Part shown: in pieces, positions 1-8,546 of the stretch
Numbering within the stretch: position 1 is the first letter of the stretch
Layout of the letters: every line of letters begins with the position of its first letter
Assembly (NCBI GenBank): GCA_016874895.1
Contig: VGSX01000009.1
Coordinates: 1 to 28,813, forward strand
DNA: 28,813 bases
From: Deltaproteobacteria bacterium
Lineage (GTDB): Bacteria; Desulfobacterota; Desulfobaccia; Desulfobaccales; Desulfobaccaceae
Reading direction: 5' to 3'
The notes under the pieces: generated by a model
What the model was told of the DNA's origin: nothing
Databases searched by the model: none
Seen by the model: the letters and a program-made list of their open reading frames with translations, nothing else
Translations under genes and position numbers: made by a program

Positions 1-88
1 CATGCTCTCCCTCACCCCCCCCTTACCCCGATGCTGGTGTAATAAAATAGTCTATTAATAACAATATGTTACCCTGGGTGCGTCAAAA

Positions 89-1633
89 CTAGTGGTACAT
101 TCCGGGCCGTCGTTCCGGGTGGCGGGCAGCGAGATCCGGTTGCCGGGGAAAGCTGCCTCGCCAGAGGTACTTAAAAAAAGTGCGGGCCGCCAGCAGGGTG
201 CGCAAGCCTTCCCGGGGGTTGGTGAGCCCCTGGATGAACTTGTAGAACCAATAGCCGGGGCGCAGATAGAAAGCGCGGCGGGCCTGATCGCAAAACCTCA
301 CCAGGTCTTTGCCGGAGAGATCGGGCAGGTCGATGACGCAGTTGTGCAGGCCTTCGGGTGTGACCCAGTCGGCGTAAGACTCAGCCTTGATGTAGCCTTT
401 TTCCCGGTAGCGGTCGTAAAGGGCGGTGCCGGGGTAGACCATGATGGGAAAGAACTGGGCGATATCCGGATTGAGGCGGATGGCCAGATCCACGGTTGCC
501 TGCATGGTTTGAAGGGTTTCGCCTTCCAATCCCACCAGGAAGGTGCCGTTGATGAGGATGCCGGCCTTGCGGGCATTCTCCATGAAATTTATTGACTTAT
601 TAATATTAATGCCCTTTTTCATTTCCCGGAGCAGGTCCTCGCTGCCGGATTCGAAGCCCACCAGGAGGGAACGGCAACCGGCCCGTTTCATCAGTTTCAT
701 GGTTTCGAGATCCAGGTCCACCCGGGAATTGGCGGACCAGGCACATTTCAGGCCCCGGCGTAAAATCTCTTCACAGAATTCCAGGCAATGCTGTTTTTTG
801 GCGTCGATGGTGTCGTCTTCCAGCATGATTTCGCCCAGAGGCGAGAAATTCTTTAAAATATAGCAAATTTCATCCACCAGGTCGACGACGGGGCGGCGGC
901 GGTAGAAATTGCCGGTAAAGGTTTGAGGATAAACGCAGAAATTGCAGCGGTGGGGGCAGCCCCGGCCGGCAATAATGGTAACCACGGGATAAAGGTTGCC
1001 CGAATAAAAATAGTCCCGGTAGTTGAGAAAATCCTTATAAATCCGGGACACCCAGGGAAACTGGGACAGATCCTCAACGAGGGGTCGGTCTGGATTATGA
1101 AATATCTGGCCCGAGGCGTCCCGGTAAGACAGGCCGTCGATGTCGGCCAGGGCTTCGCTGACGGGGCCGTGATGCTCCGCCAGGGCCTGGGCCGCGGCCA
1201 GGATGGTGAATTCGTATTCCCGGCGGGCCACGGCGTCAATCCGGGTTGACAGGGCCAGGGTTTCGGCGGCGGTGGCGGAAACGTGGGGACCCACCAGGAT
1301 GATGGCGGTCTCCGGCAGCAGGGCCTTGATGGCTTCCCCCACCTGCACGTCATTGACGATGCTGGCAGTACTGGTATCCAGCACCACCAGCCCGGGTTGC
1401 AGGGTTTTCACCTGGGACAGCACCTGCTGGAGGGTCAGCCTTTTAGCCGGGGCGTCGATGACCTGCACCGGCCAGCCGCGCTGACGCACCAGCGCGGCGG
1501 CGTAACAGAGCCACATGGGATAATAAAAAGTACCGCTTTTGGTAATGGCGGGAGAGCGCTGTTCCCGGGAGAAACGGCCGAATTCGGGTTTAAAAGGAGG
1601 ATTGAGAAAGAGAACGGGGCGCAGCTTGGGCAT
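89..1633 (-). CDS. B12-binding domain radical SAM protein (1 of 3)
   Basis: 514 aa. The N-terminal third resembles the cobalamin-binding fold of class B radical SAM enzymes: it opens with an LFLNPP stretch and has a YPMWLCYAAALVRQRG segment typical of such proteins. The radical SAM barrel carries the 4Fe-4S motif CxxxCxxC at C226, C230 and C233 (GRGCPHRCNFCVYPQ), followed by EDDT and GFESGSEDLL, typical SAM-barrel strands. Known members with this layout (BchE- and HpnJ-like) do cyclisations, methylations or ring contractions, but the substrate cannot be read from sequence. The start is ATG with a weak GGTGAG site. The gene lies 27 bp after the sugar-phosphate transferase and is the last gene of a six-gene minus-strand run, so a role in polysaccharide or lipid-linked sugar modification is inferred. 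Family is certain; function is unknown. Confidence 0.9.
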   Translation of the reverse strand: MPKLRPVLFLNPPFKPEFGRFSREQRSPAITKSGTFYYPMWLCYAAALVRQRGWPVQVIDAPAKRLTLQQVLSQVKTLQPGLVVLDTSTASIVNDVQVGEAIKALLPETAIILVGPHVSATAAETLALSTRIDAVARREYEFTILAAAQALAEHHGPVSEALADIDGLSYRDASGQIFHNPDRPLVEDLSQFPWVSRIYKDFLNYRDYFYSGNLYPVVTIIAGRGCPHRCNFCVYPQTFTGNFYRRRPVVDLVDEICYILKNFSPLGEIMLEDDTIDAKKQHCLEFCEEILRRGLKCAWSANSRVDLDLETMKLMKRAGCRSLLVGFESGSEDLLREMKKGININKSINFMENARKAGILINGTFLVGLEGETLQTMQATVDLAIRLNPDIAQFFPIMVYPGTALYDRYREKGYIKAESYADWVTPEGLHNCVIDLPDLSGKDLVRFCDQARRAFYLRPGYWFYKFIQGLTNPREGLRTLLAARTFFKYLWRGSFPRQPDLAARHPERRPGMYH

Positions 1634-1660
1634 TTTTTTCTCACCAGGGGTTAAACGGAT

Positions 1661-2254
1661 TTAGTGGGAGCCTTCCAGCAAGGCCTTGACCGTCCGCAGG
1701 ATGATTTTGACATCCAGCCAAAAAGATTGATGGTCAATATAGTATACATCCATCCAGGCCCGTTGGGGATAGTCCACCCGGTTCCGTCCGGAGACCTGCC
1801 ATAAACCGGATAAACCCGGGGTGACGGAGAGCACTTTGTCTTTAAGGTCGCCGTAGCGCCCGATTTCCTGGGGGACCACCGGTCGGGGCCCCACCAGGCT
1901 CATGTCCCCGGCCAGGACATTAAATAATTGCGGCAATTCATCGATGCTGGTGCGGCGCAAAATCCGACCGACCGGAGTGATTAACGAGTCGACGTCCTCA
2001 GGGAGTTTGAATTTTTGTTTGTAGAGCCTTTCTAACTCCGGATCGCTGAAAATACGTGCTTCGGCGTCGGGGACCATGGTGCGAAATTTCCGCAACCGGA
2101 AAAGCTTCCCGTTCCGGCCGCATCGCTCTTGGAAAAAAAAGACCGGGCGACCCGACTCCAGCAGTATGAGGCCGGCGCAGAGCAGAAAAAGGGGAGAGAG
2201 AACAATTACTCCCACAAACGCCAGACTGAGATCAAGAATCCTTTTTAGTACCAT
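1661..2254 (-). CDS. Polyprenyl-phosphate sugar-1-phosphate transferase (initiating exopolysaccharide transferase)
   Basis: 197 aa, the size of the minimal monotopic phosphoglycosyltransferases (PglC type) rather than the long WbaP/WcaJ form with extra membrane helices. One hydrophobic segment lies at about residues 9-32. The catalytic domain shows the family signatures FRLRKFRTM near residue 52, RRTSIDELPQLFNVLAGDMS and LVGPRPVVPQE, then the PGLSGLWQVSGRN stretch. These enzymes move a sugar-1-phosphate from a nucleotide sugar to undecaprenyl phosphate at the inner leaflet of the membrane, the first step of repeat-unit assembly. The start overlaps the end of the upstream glycosyltransferase by 23 nt, indicating translational coupling. 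The sugar specificity (glucose, galactose or an N-acetylated sugar) cannot be told. Confidence 0.93.
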   Translation of the reverse strand: MVLKRILDLSLAFVGVIVLSPLFLLCAGLILLESGRPVFFFQERCGRNGKLFRLRKFRTMVPDAEARIFSDPELERLYKQKFKLPEDVDSLITPVGRILRRTSIDELPQLFNVLAGDMSLVGPRPVVPQEIGRYGDLKDKVLSVTPGLSGLWQVSGRNRVDYPQRAWMDVYYIDHQSFWLDVKIILRTVKALLEGSH

Positions 2255-3227
2255 ATCTTTTTAAATAATAATTATCCTTCAAACAGATTACCACCCCCCA
2301 GAACTGGCCGGCCGACCGCAGCAGCAGAAAAAAAGGGGCCAGGGGCAGGAGTGGCCGGTCCCGGTGATAGCTTTTCACCAGAAAGGGCAGGGTGGTGGCC
2401 AGGTAAAGAGCGCTCAGGAACAGTGCCGCCGAGGTGGCTGCCGGGGTAATAACCGCCAGGAGGACCGCGGTTACCAGCAAGGGAAAAAGCAGCAACTGAA
2501 ATTTCATCAACTGCGGGGTATAAGAATCACCCAGGAGTTTATTGGGGTTTTTCAAAGCGGCAAAAAGCCGCCAATAGGCGAAGAGATATTTCTTCTGCAG
2601 ATAGTGCAGAGGCGAAGCGGGGTGAAGGTGGCTGACCCGGGCTTGGGGATTGAAAACCATCAGATAGCCCTGATTAGCCAGGCGGAAGCCGAGTTCCGCG
2701 TCTTCCGCCGAGGGCAGGCGAAAATCCAGGCTAAACCCCCCGGCCTGGAGGAAAGTGTCCCGGCGATAGGCGGCGGCATAGGTATCGACAAAATCAATAA
2801 AGGCTGATTTTCTTAAGCGGTCGTATCTGTCTTCGAATTCCAGTTGGACAAACCGGGAGGTCCAGTTCCGCTGACCGGTCTCGTAGGCCCCCTTAACCGC
2901 GACGATGTCAGGATTTTCCTGAAAGGGTTGCACCATCTGGGCCACCCAGTCAGGCCGGGGCCGGCAGTCCGCATCGGTAAACAGGACGATTTCACCCCTG
3001 GCCTCCCGGACGCCGTGATTTCGGGCCGCGGCCGGACCCTGGTTGGCCTGGCTGATGACCCTGACCCCGGCAAAACCTGCCGCGATCTCGGGAGTGGCAT
3101 CGGTGGAGCCGTCGTTCACCACAATGATCTCGAACTGCTCCCGGGGATAGGTCTGCCCGGATAATGCCTGCAAACAATGGGCGATATTGGTAGCCTCGTT
3201 ATAGGCCGGGACGATGACGGAGATCAT
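2232..3227 (-). CDS. Family 2 glycosyltransferase with C-terminal membrane segments
   Basis: 331 aa. GT-A fold signatures are plain: MISVIVPAYNE at the start, VVNDGSTD near residue 36, the metal-binding DAD in LFTDADCRP, and the ED motif in SAEDAELGFRL. After the catalytic domain come two or three hydrophobic helices (about residues 245-290), so the protein is membrane anchored with its catalytic domain in the cytoplasm. It probably adds one sugar to the undecaprenyl-linked intermediate. The ATG at 3227 begins the conserved domain, although no strong ribosome site is visible. The gene follows the dehydrogenase by 75 bp and overlaps the sugar-phosphate transferase by 23 nt. Donor and acceptor are unknown. 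Confidence 0.92.
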   Translation of the reverse strand: MISVIVPAYNEATNIAHCLQALSGQTYPREQFEIIVVNDGSTDATPEIAAGFAGVRVISQANQGPAAARNHGVREARGEIVLFTDADCRPRPDWVAQMVQPFQENPDIVAVKGAYETGQRNWTSRFVQLEFEDRYDRLRKSAFIDFVDTYAAAYRRDTFLQAGGFSLDFRLPSAEDAELGFRLANQGYLMVFNPQARVSHLHPASPLHYLQKKYLFAYWRLFAALKNPNKLLGDSYTPQLMKFQLLLFPLLVTAVLLAVITPAATSAALFLSALYLATTLPFLVKSYHRDRPLLPLAPFFLLLRSAGQFWGVVICLKDNYYLKRYGTKKDS

Positions 3228-3302
3228 GACATTACTATCGGGTCAAAAAAACTTGAAGACATCAGAGTTAATCATTTTTAGCCTTTATTTTCTGTAATCG
3301 GC

Positions 3303-4475
3303 TCATTGACCCATTTTAATGAGGATCTTACCATCGAGCCGCTGGGAGGCGCGGCTGAAGGCGTCCAGTATTTGGTTAAAAGGAAACCGGGCGGTGATCA
3401 TGTCCTGGAAGTTGATGCGCCCGGCGGCGATGAGCCGGATAATATTGGGATAGATGCCGTAGCCGGAATGGCCCCGGGCCCCGGCCAGGCATTGGGCCCC
3501 GGAGACCATGCCATTGAGGGAAATGGCGGCGGACTGTTCAGCCCGGCCCAGATAGATAATCCGGCCCCGGGGCCCGGCTGCCTGCTCCATTTCCGGGATG
3601 GTGTAGGGGGCATCCCCCGCGGCTTCGATCTGGACGTCGGCGCCGACGCCATCGGTTAATTCCAGCACCTTGTGGCTGGCCCGGATGTTAGCCTGCTTCA
3701 GGTTCCCCAGGTGAAAGACGGCATCCGCCCCGAACCTGGTGGCCAATTCCAGGCGCCGGTCCATTATGTCAAAGGCGATAATCCGGCTGGCCCCGGCCAG
3801 GCGGCCCAATGCCACGGCGGCCAGGCCGATGGGGCCGACGCCGTAAACCGCCAGGGTTTCCCCGGGGCGCAGGCCGCCGCCGCTGACAAAGATACCGTTG
3901 TAGGCGCAGCCCACCGGCTCGATGAGGGCGCCGATCTCGAAGATGTCGTCTTCGGCATAAGAGGCCCGCAGACTGTTGAGGGGCCAGCAGTATTTTTCTT
4001 TCATGGCAATGTAGTCGGCAAAGGCGCCGTTGGTGCTCAGTCCCAGCAACTCCACCTGCCGGCACTGGTTGACCGCGCCGCTGCGGCACGGCGTGCACAG
4101 GCCGCACCACTGGATGCTTTCCACGGTCACCGGATCGCCGACGCGCAGATTGCGGGTATTTTTTCCCACCTCCACCACGGTTCCGGAAAATTCGTGGCCC
4201 AGAATGGCGGGCAGCTTGACGAGGCCGGAAAAGCTGATGTAACCCTGGGCATCGGTCTCGAAGAGATGCACATCGGAGCCGCAGATGCCGCAGGCGCCGA
4301 CGCGGATTATTACTTCATCGTCGCCGGGGACGGGATCGGGCACCTCCTGGATGGCAAACTGAGGCTGCCGCCAGACCTGGCTGCCGCACAAAGCCTTGCG
4401 TTGCCGCAGTTCCAGGTCGGAGAGCTGATATCCTTTCCGGGGTTGCCACTCACAATTCACCACCAGTGCTTTCAT
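3303..4475 (-). CDS. Zinc-dependent medium-chain dehydrogenase (polyol/inosose dehydrogenase-like)
   Basis: 390 aa. Both zinc sites are intact: catalytic ligands in GACGICGSDVH and LGHEFSG, and a structural-zinc cluster CGLCTPCRSGAVNQC with CxxCxxCx7C spacing. The Rossmann motif GVGPIGLAAVALG is followed by an acidic residue in AFDIMDRR, which favours NAD over NADP. The N-terminus (MKALVVNCEWQPRKGYQL) and the SDVHLFETD region recall, from memory, the Thermotoga-type enzyme named scyllo-inosose 3-dehydrogenase; an L-threonine or sorbitol dehydrogenase relative is the alternative. Its ATG overlaps the TGA of the acyl-CoA synthetase gene by 4 nt, so the two are translationally coupled. The substrate is probably a polyol or hydroxy compound; exact identity is inference. 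Confidence 0.9.
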   Translation of the reverse strand: MKALVVNCEWQPRKGYQLSDLELRQRKALCGSQVWRQPQFAIQEVPDPVPGDDEVIIRVGACGICGSDVHLFETDAQGYISFSGLVKLPAILGHEFSGTVVEVGKNTRNLRVGDPVTVESIQWCGLCTPCRSGAVNQCRQVELLGLSTNGAFADYIAMKEKYCWPLNSLRASYAEDDIFEIGALIEPVGCAYNGIFVSGGGLRPGETLAVYGVGPIGLAAVALGRLAGASRIIAFDIMDRRLELATRFGADAVFHLGNLKQANIRASHKVLELTDGVGADVQIEAAGDAPYTIPEMEQAAGPRGRIIYLGRAEQSAAISLNGMVSGAQCLAGARGHSGYGIYPNIIRLIAAGRINFQDMITARFPFNQILDAFSRASQRLDGKILIKMGQ

Positions 4476-5962
4476 TGCCGTAACGCCTTTTTGTTAATTT
4501 TGCCGCTGCCGATTTTGGGGAGGGAAGCGCAGATTTCCACTTCCCGGGGGACTTTGTAAGTCGCCATTTCCTGGGCGCAATAGCGGATGATGTCCCGCCG
4601 CTCCAGATGGGCGCCATTCTTCAAGACCACGAAGGCCTTGGGGACCTCGCCCCGCCGGGGATCGGGGATGCCGATGACGGCCGCTTCCTGAATGGCAGCA
4701 TGGCGCATGAGTTTCAGTTCAATCTCCAAAGGATACACCTGGTGGCCGGCCACTTTGAGCATGCCGCTCTTGCGTTCCACAAAATAAAAATTGCCGGCTG
4801 CATCCCGCCGGCCCAAATCACCGCTATGATACCAGCCGTGGCGGAAATATTTATAATGGTTTTCTTCCTGTTCCTCGAAATAAGCCTGGACTACTCCCGG
4901 GCCGCGGAAAATCAACTCGCCGATCATACCCGGAGACAGTTCCTGGCCGTCTTCGCCCACAATCTTGACCTCGTAATAGGAGCAGGGTTGACCCACGGAG
5001 CCGAGAACGGGTTCGCCCCCGGGATGATTGGCCAGGGCGATGCCCGTGGTTTCGGTGCTGCCCCAGACGGCGTAGATGGGGACGCCGAAGGCTTCCCGGA
5101 ACGCTTGGATCAGTTCCACCGGGGTGTGCATGCCGCCGCTTTCCGGCAGCCTGAGAGAACTCAGGTCGAATTTTTCGGACGCGGCCACTTCGATGAGATT
5201 GCGGAAAAAGGGAGCCAAGGCCATAAGACAGGTAACCCCATGGGCCATAATGGTCCGGGCGATGGTCCGGGGCCGGATGGAATCCAGCAGGACCATGGTC
5301 CCCCCCAGATACAGCGGCCGGGCAAATAATTCATGGGGATGGGCGAAGGGCGCGAACAGACAGAGATGGACGTCCGCCGGGGTCAGTCCCAGTGTTTCCA
5401 CCGAAGAGCGGGTATTCCAGTAGATATGCTCATGGGTGGTGACCGCGCCCCGGGCGTTGCCGGTGGAACCGGAGGTATAGTTGAGATAGACCGGGTCGGC
5501 CGCAGCAATGGCCAGGCTGGGGTTATGGGAGGGCTGCGGGGCTAACAGCTCATCCCAGAGTAAGCAACCCGGCCGGCTCTCAGTGCTGCCCGTCAAGATG
5601 AACGTAGTTTCCGGGCCGGCCGGAAGCAGCAGGGTCAGGTAATCGGCATGACAGACGATTACCCGGGGGTTGAGCTGGCCCAGGGTAGCGGCAATCTCTC
5701 TGGCCGGCAGATCAAAGTTCACCGGGGCCACGATGGCCCGCACTTTGGCTCCGGCCAGGAAGGTAAGCACCAGTTCGGGAATCCGGGGCAGCAGGAAGCA
5801 GACCCGGTCCCCGGGCCGGCAACCCAATTTCAGGAGTGCCTGGGCCAGTCGGTTGACCCGGTCATTCAGTTGCCGATAGCTGACTTTTTCATCCCGGAAG
5901 ATCAGAGCCGTCTGGTCAGGCAGGTCCCGGGCATTTCTCTCCAACATTTCCACCAGAGTCAT
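4472..5962 (-). CDS. AMP-forming acyl-CoA synthetase / acid ligase
   Basis: 496 aa, a full-length ANL-superfamily enzyme. The P-loop is LNYTSGSTGNARGA (the usual P-K-G is A-R-G). WGSTETTG is the aromatic/TE motif, WYHSGDLG the ribose-binding Asp motif, ERKSGMLKVAGHQVYP the hinge, and PKIGSGKINKKALR holds the C-terminal catalytic Lys. The enzyme should activate a carboxylic acid with ATP to an acyl-AMP and pass it to CoA or another thiol. Length and motifs fit aryl- or medium-chain acid ligases, but the acid is not identifiable. It is coupled on both sides by ATGA overlaps to the aldehyde:ferredoxin oxidoreductase gene upstream and the zinc dehydrogenase gene downstream, so the three probably act on one carbon skeleton at alcohol, aldehyde/acid and thioester levels. 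Confidence 0.93.
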   Translation of the reverse strand: MTLVEMLERNARDLPDQTALIFRDEKVSYRQLNDRVNRLAQALLKLGCRPGDRVCFLLPRIPELVLTFLAGAKVRAIVAPVNFDLPAREIAATLGQLNPRVIVCHADYLTLLLPAGPETTFILTGSTESRPGCLLWDELLAPQPSHNPSLAIAAADPVYLNYTSGSTGNARGAVTTHEHIYWNTRSSVETLGLTPADVHLCLFAPFAHPHELFARPLYLGGTMVLLDSIRPRTIARTIMAHGVTCLMALAPFFRNLIEVAASEKFDLSSLRLPESGGMHTPVELIQAFREAFGVPIYAVWGSTETTGIALANHPGGEPVLGSVGQPCSYYEVKIVGEDGQELSPGMIGELIFRGPGVVQAYFEEQEENHYKYFRHGWYHSGDLGRRDAAGNFYFVERKSGMLKVAGHQVYPLEIELKLMRHAAIQEAAVIGIPDPRRGEVPKAFVVLKNGAHLERRDIIRYCAQEMATYKVPREVEICASLPKIGSGKINKKALRQ

Positions 5963-7851
5963 GGGGCATCCACAAGATCAGTCAGGTTAGTGAGATTCAG
6001 TTCTTCCAGGCAGGCCGCCGAGGGGTTGCCCGTGGCCACATCCCAGTTGTGCAGGTGATAGTATTCGGTGAGCATTGTTTCGAAAGCCTTCCGATCCAGG
6101 TGTTCCCCCTGATAAGGCCCCAGGGGGAGGGGTTCGTCGAAGTAGCGGTCGGGCAGGGTGTCATTCCGGCGGTCCAGCCCTTCCCGCATGAGGAACAGGC
6201 GCTCCAGGGTGATGATCCTCTCCCCGATACGCCGGAGTTCGGCCTCGGAGAGGTCCAGGCCCGTGGCGTAAGAGATGAGGCGGGAGAAATCGGTCAAATT
6301 CATATGATTCGTACTGTTAAAATTCTGGGCGAAGCGGCAGAGTCCCAGGGCGTCGGCCAGGGCGTAGGCGATCTCGGAGTGCCAGACTGCCTGGGCTTTT
6401 CCCTGATACGAAGTGGGATCGGGGGAGACCTGGGGGCCATAATGCTGCGCCAGTTCAGCGGCAGTCAAATTGAGAGCTTCCAGGGTGGGGCGGCTGCGCA
6501 GGTGATCGGCGCCCCGGGAGGCAGTGGCCACCCCCAGGGCAAACCCCTTGAAGGCCCGCAAATCCACGGAGTCGGACTGAGGCAGGTATTTGGACCAGAT
6601 AAGATAGCCGGCGGCTTCGGGACCCCATCTGCCTGCGGCCGCCCGGGCGCCGTCAGCCAGGATGGCACCCAAGCCCTGGCGGTAGACAATCTGCTCGATG
6701 AGCCGGGTGATGACCTCCTCATCACCCCAGGTTAATTCCAGGCCGTCCGTATCTGCCCTGGTCAGGAGACCGCGCTGAAAAAGCTCCATAGCCCAGGCAA
6801 TGAGGTTGCCGGTGGAGGCGGCGTCCAGCCCCAGGCGGTTGAGCAGTTCGTTCAGGCGTAAAAGCCCTTCCAGGTTGCCCAGCCCGCACACGGGGCCCAA
6901 CGAACCTAAAACCCCGTATTCAAAACCGTAGCCGGTGATCTCCGTCTGATCCCGTCCCGGGAACCGGTAACTGTGATGGCAGCGGATGGGACAGGCGAAA
7001 CACCCCCTGGTTTCGGTGTAATATTTTTTCAGGTGCGGGGATCTGAGGCCCCGGCCTTCCTTGAACTGGTTCAGCAGAGCGTTGCGGGTCCGCAGTATGC
7101 CCCGCTGATTGTGCAGATCGTAGAGGAAAGGCGTTCCCAGACGATGCAACACTTCGGAAGTTCGGGACTTTTTCAGGCGCTGGGTCAATTCCCGGGCATA
7201 GGCGATCAGTTCCTGGGGGTAGGCCGAATCCAAGGCCGGGCCGGGTTGAGCGACAATGGCCTTGAGATTTTTGGCGCCCATGAGGCAGCCCAAACCGGTG
7301 CGGCCGGCAGTATTCTTTCTGCCGTGCCTGATGGTGGCGAACCTGACCAGGTTTTCTCCGGCAGGACCGATAACCAGGGATTGGCTGGCCGGACCATGCC
7401 GGCGTTGCAGCAGCTCCAGGGTTTCCAGAGTATCCCGGCCCCAGAGGGAGGCCGCATCCAGCAGGCTGATTTTTCCCTGTTCCAGGGAGAGATAGACCGG
7501 CTGAGGGGCCTTCCCGGTTATGACCAGGTGATCATAGCCGTTCTGCCGCAACAGGGGGGCAAAATGACCGCCGATATTGGAATCTCCCAACAGACCGGTT
7601 TCCGGGGACCGGCCGCTGATATTCATCCGGGCGGCAGTGGGAACCGGGGCTCCGGAAAGCAGACCGGCACCAATAATCAGGGGTGTGGCCGGATCCAAAG
7701 GATCGGTCTGGGGCAGGGTGTGGGTATACAAGAGAACCATATTAATGCCCCGACCTCCTAAAAAATGGGCCCGCAACCCCGGAGATAGGGGTATTTCTCT
7801 TACGGCTCCCGTGGATAAGTCAAGGAAGCAGATTTTTTGCCCGTGCCTCAA
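5959..7851 (-). CDS. aor: Aldehyde:ferredoxin oxidoreductase (tungstopterin AOR family)
   Basis: 630 aa, the normal AOR length. The N-terminal domain has LGGRGINMVLLY and ARMNISGRSPETGLLGDSN, which bind the pterin cofactor. The 4Fe-4S ligands are CFACPIRC near residues 282-289, with the fourth Cys in ALGLCRFAQ near residue 503. AORs interconvert aldehydes and carboxylates with ferredoxin in the cytoplasm and are oxygen sensitive, so this gene points to an anaerobe. The start is TTG at 7851; the residues just after it (KICFLDLSTGAVREIPL) align with the usual AOR beginning, and a GGCGGA stretch lies upstream. It is the first gene of the minus-strand run and overlaps the ligase gene by 4 nt. Its physiological aldehyde is unknown. 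Confidence 0.93.
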   Translation of the reverse strand: MRHGQKICFLDLSTGAVREIPLSPGLRAHFLGGRGINMVLLYTHTLPQTDPLDPATPLIIGAGLLSGAPVPTAARMNISGRSPETGLLGDSNIGGHFAPLLRQNGYDHLVITGKAPQPVYLSLEQGKISLLDAASLWGRDTLETLELLQRRHGPASQSLVIGPAGENLVRFATIRHGRKNTAGRTGLGCLMGAKNLKAIVAQPGPALDSAYPQELIAYARELTQRLKKSRTSEVLHRLGTPFLYDLHNQRGILRTRNALLNQFKEGRGLRSPHLKKYYTETRGCFACPIRCHHSYRFPGRDQTEITGYGFEYGVLGSLGPVCGLGNLEGLLRLNELLNRLGLDAASTGNLIAWAMELFQRGLLTRADTDGLELTWGDEEVITRLIEQIVYRQGLGAILADGARAAAGRWGPEAAGYLIWSKYLPQSDSVDLRAFKGFALGVATASRGADHLRSRPTLEALNLTAAELAQHYGPQVSPDPTSYQGKAQAVWHSEIAYALADALGLCRFAQNFNSTNHMNLTDFSRLISYATGLDLSEAELRRIGERIITLERLFLMREGLDRRNDTLPDRYFDEPLPLGPYQGEHLDRKAFETMLTEYYHLHNWDVATGNPSAACLEELNLTNLTDLVDAP

Positions 7852-8158
7852 AAGATAGATTCCGCCAGAGTAGAGTCAGACCGATGAGATTTTCCAAACC
7901 TGCGAAACAAGACTTCTCAGCCTCGGTGTCGGACAATTTCATTGTATGTTGTTTTTTTTTAGATTTCTGCACGGGCTTGAAGGGTTAACAAACATGATTA
8001 AAAGATTTTTTTCCCCGGCAGATTGTTTGCAGTACCTTTGAGTTAAGCATATTTGAGCCGTTGACACAAGTTTATTCTGCCCGGTGATTAAATTAACTCT
8101 GAAAGGTCACACGTTAGTTTTCTCCGGAACCCCCCTTTATGATTTGGGGAAACTCATC

Positions 8159-8185
8159 GTAGGGGCGGGGTAACCCCGCCCCTAC
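8159..8185. repeat. REP-like palindrome, GTAGGGGCGGGG core
   Basis: Perfect 13-bp arms, GTAGGGGCGGGGT and ACCCCGCCCCTAC, around a single A. The same GTAGGGGC termini recur at 13213-13248 and 26105-26130, so this is a dispersed repeat family and not a gene-specific operator. It is not followed by a T-run, so it is unlikely to be an intrinsic terminator. Confidence 0.8.
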
Positions 8186-8449
8186 AAACACTATTTTCCT
8201 TTTTGCTCCGAACTGCAAGGGGACCGCCGCAGTTTCGGATGGACCAGAGTCTGTCTGGCATGATAGAGGGTGGCCGGGGGACGTAGGTGGTTAACTTCCC
8301 TAAAAAGCATTTCCTTTCTGGCCAGACTATGCCATAATGCGAACATGCCTACAAGCCAGGATCATCCAGCTTAAGGCTTTTTCTTCTCTTCCCTTGGAAA
8401 AATCCTTTGATCAATTGCTATGTACTGTCCTGAAAAGTTCACAATGTAG

Positions 8450-8475
8450 GGCGGGAAAGCGGAGCGCATCCCGCC
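8450..8475. repeat. Palindromic GGCGGGA...TCCCGCC repeat
   Basis: Arms GGCGGGA (8450-8456) and TCCCGCC (8469-8475) enclose a 12-nt GC-rich loop. The preceding GTAG and the general design resemble the GTAGGGGC repeat family. It lies about 70 bp before the Wzz/BY-kinase start, so it could sit in that gene's untranslated leader. Confidence 0.55.
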
Positions 8476-8546
8476 TTCAAACAAACTTTTCATGCTTTAC
8501 GGGTGGTCCGTAGGCCCATGAGGAACTGTAACGAGGAACGCAGTAG

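Larger units (their letters stand above)
7852..8546. promoter_or_regulatory. Divergent intergenic region between the AOR operon and the Wzz/BY-kinase operon
   Basis: A 695-bp stretch with no convincing gene, between two operons running in opposite directions, so both promoters should lie here. It is more AT-rich near 7940-8100, with a T-run at about 7951-7960. A TTGACA hexamer at 8061-8066 is followed by TGATTA about 18 bp on, a weak sigma-70-like pair on the plus strand. Two palindromic repeats, at 8159-8185 and 8450-8475, are listed separately. No clear sigma-54 site, riboswitch or operator was recognised. Confidence 0.5.

Noticed and set aside
3672..4559. A 295-codon plus-strand open frame opposite the zinc dehydrogenase
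   Set aside because: It lies antisense to a gene with full zinc and Rossmann motifs. Long antisense frames are common in GC-rich DNA, and it shows no domain.
7820..7942. A 40-codon minus-strand frame beginning MKLSDTEAEK and overlapping the AOR start
   Set aside because: No ribosome site precedes its ATG, it has no recognisable features, and it overlaps the conserved AOR N-terminus.
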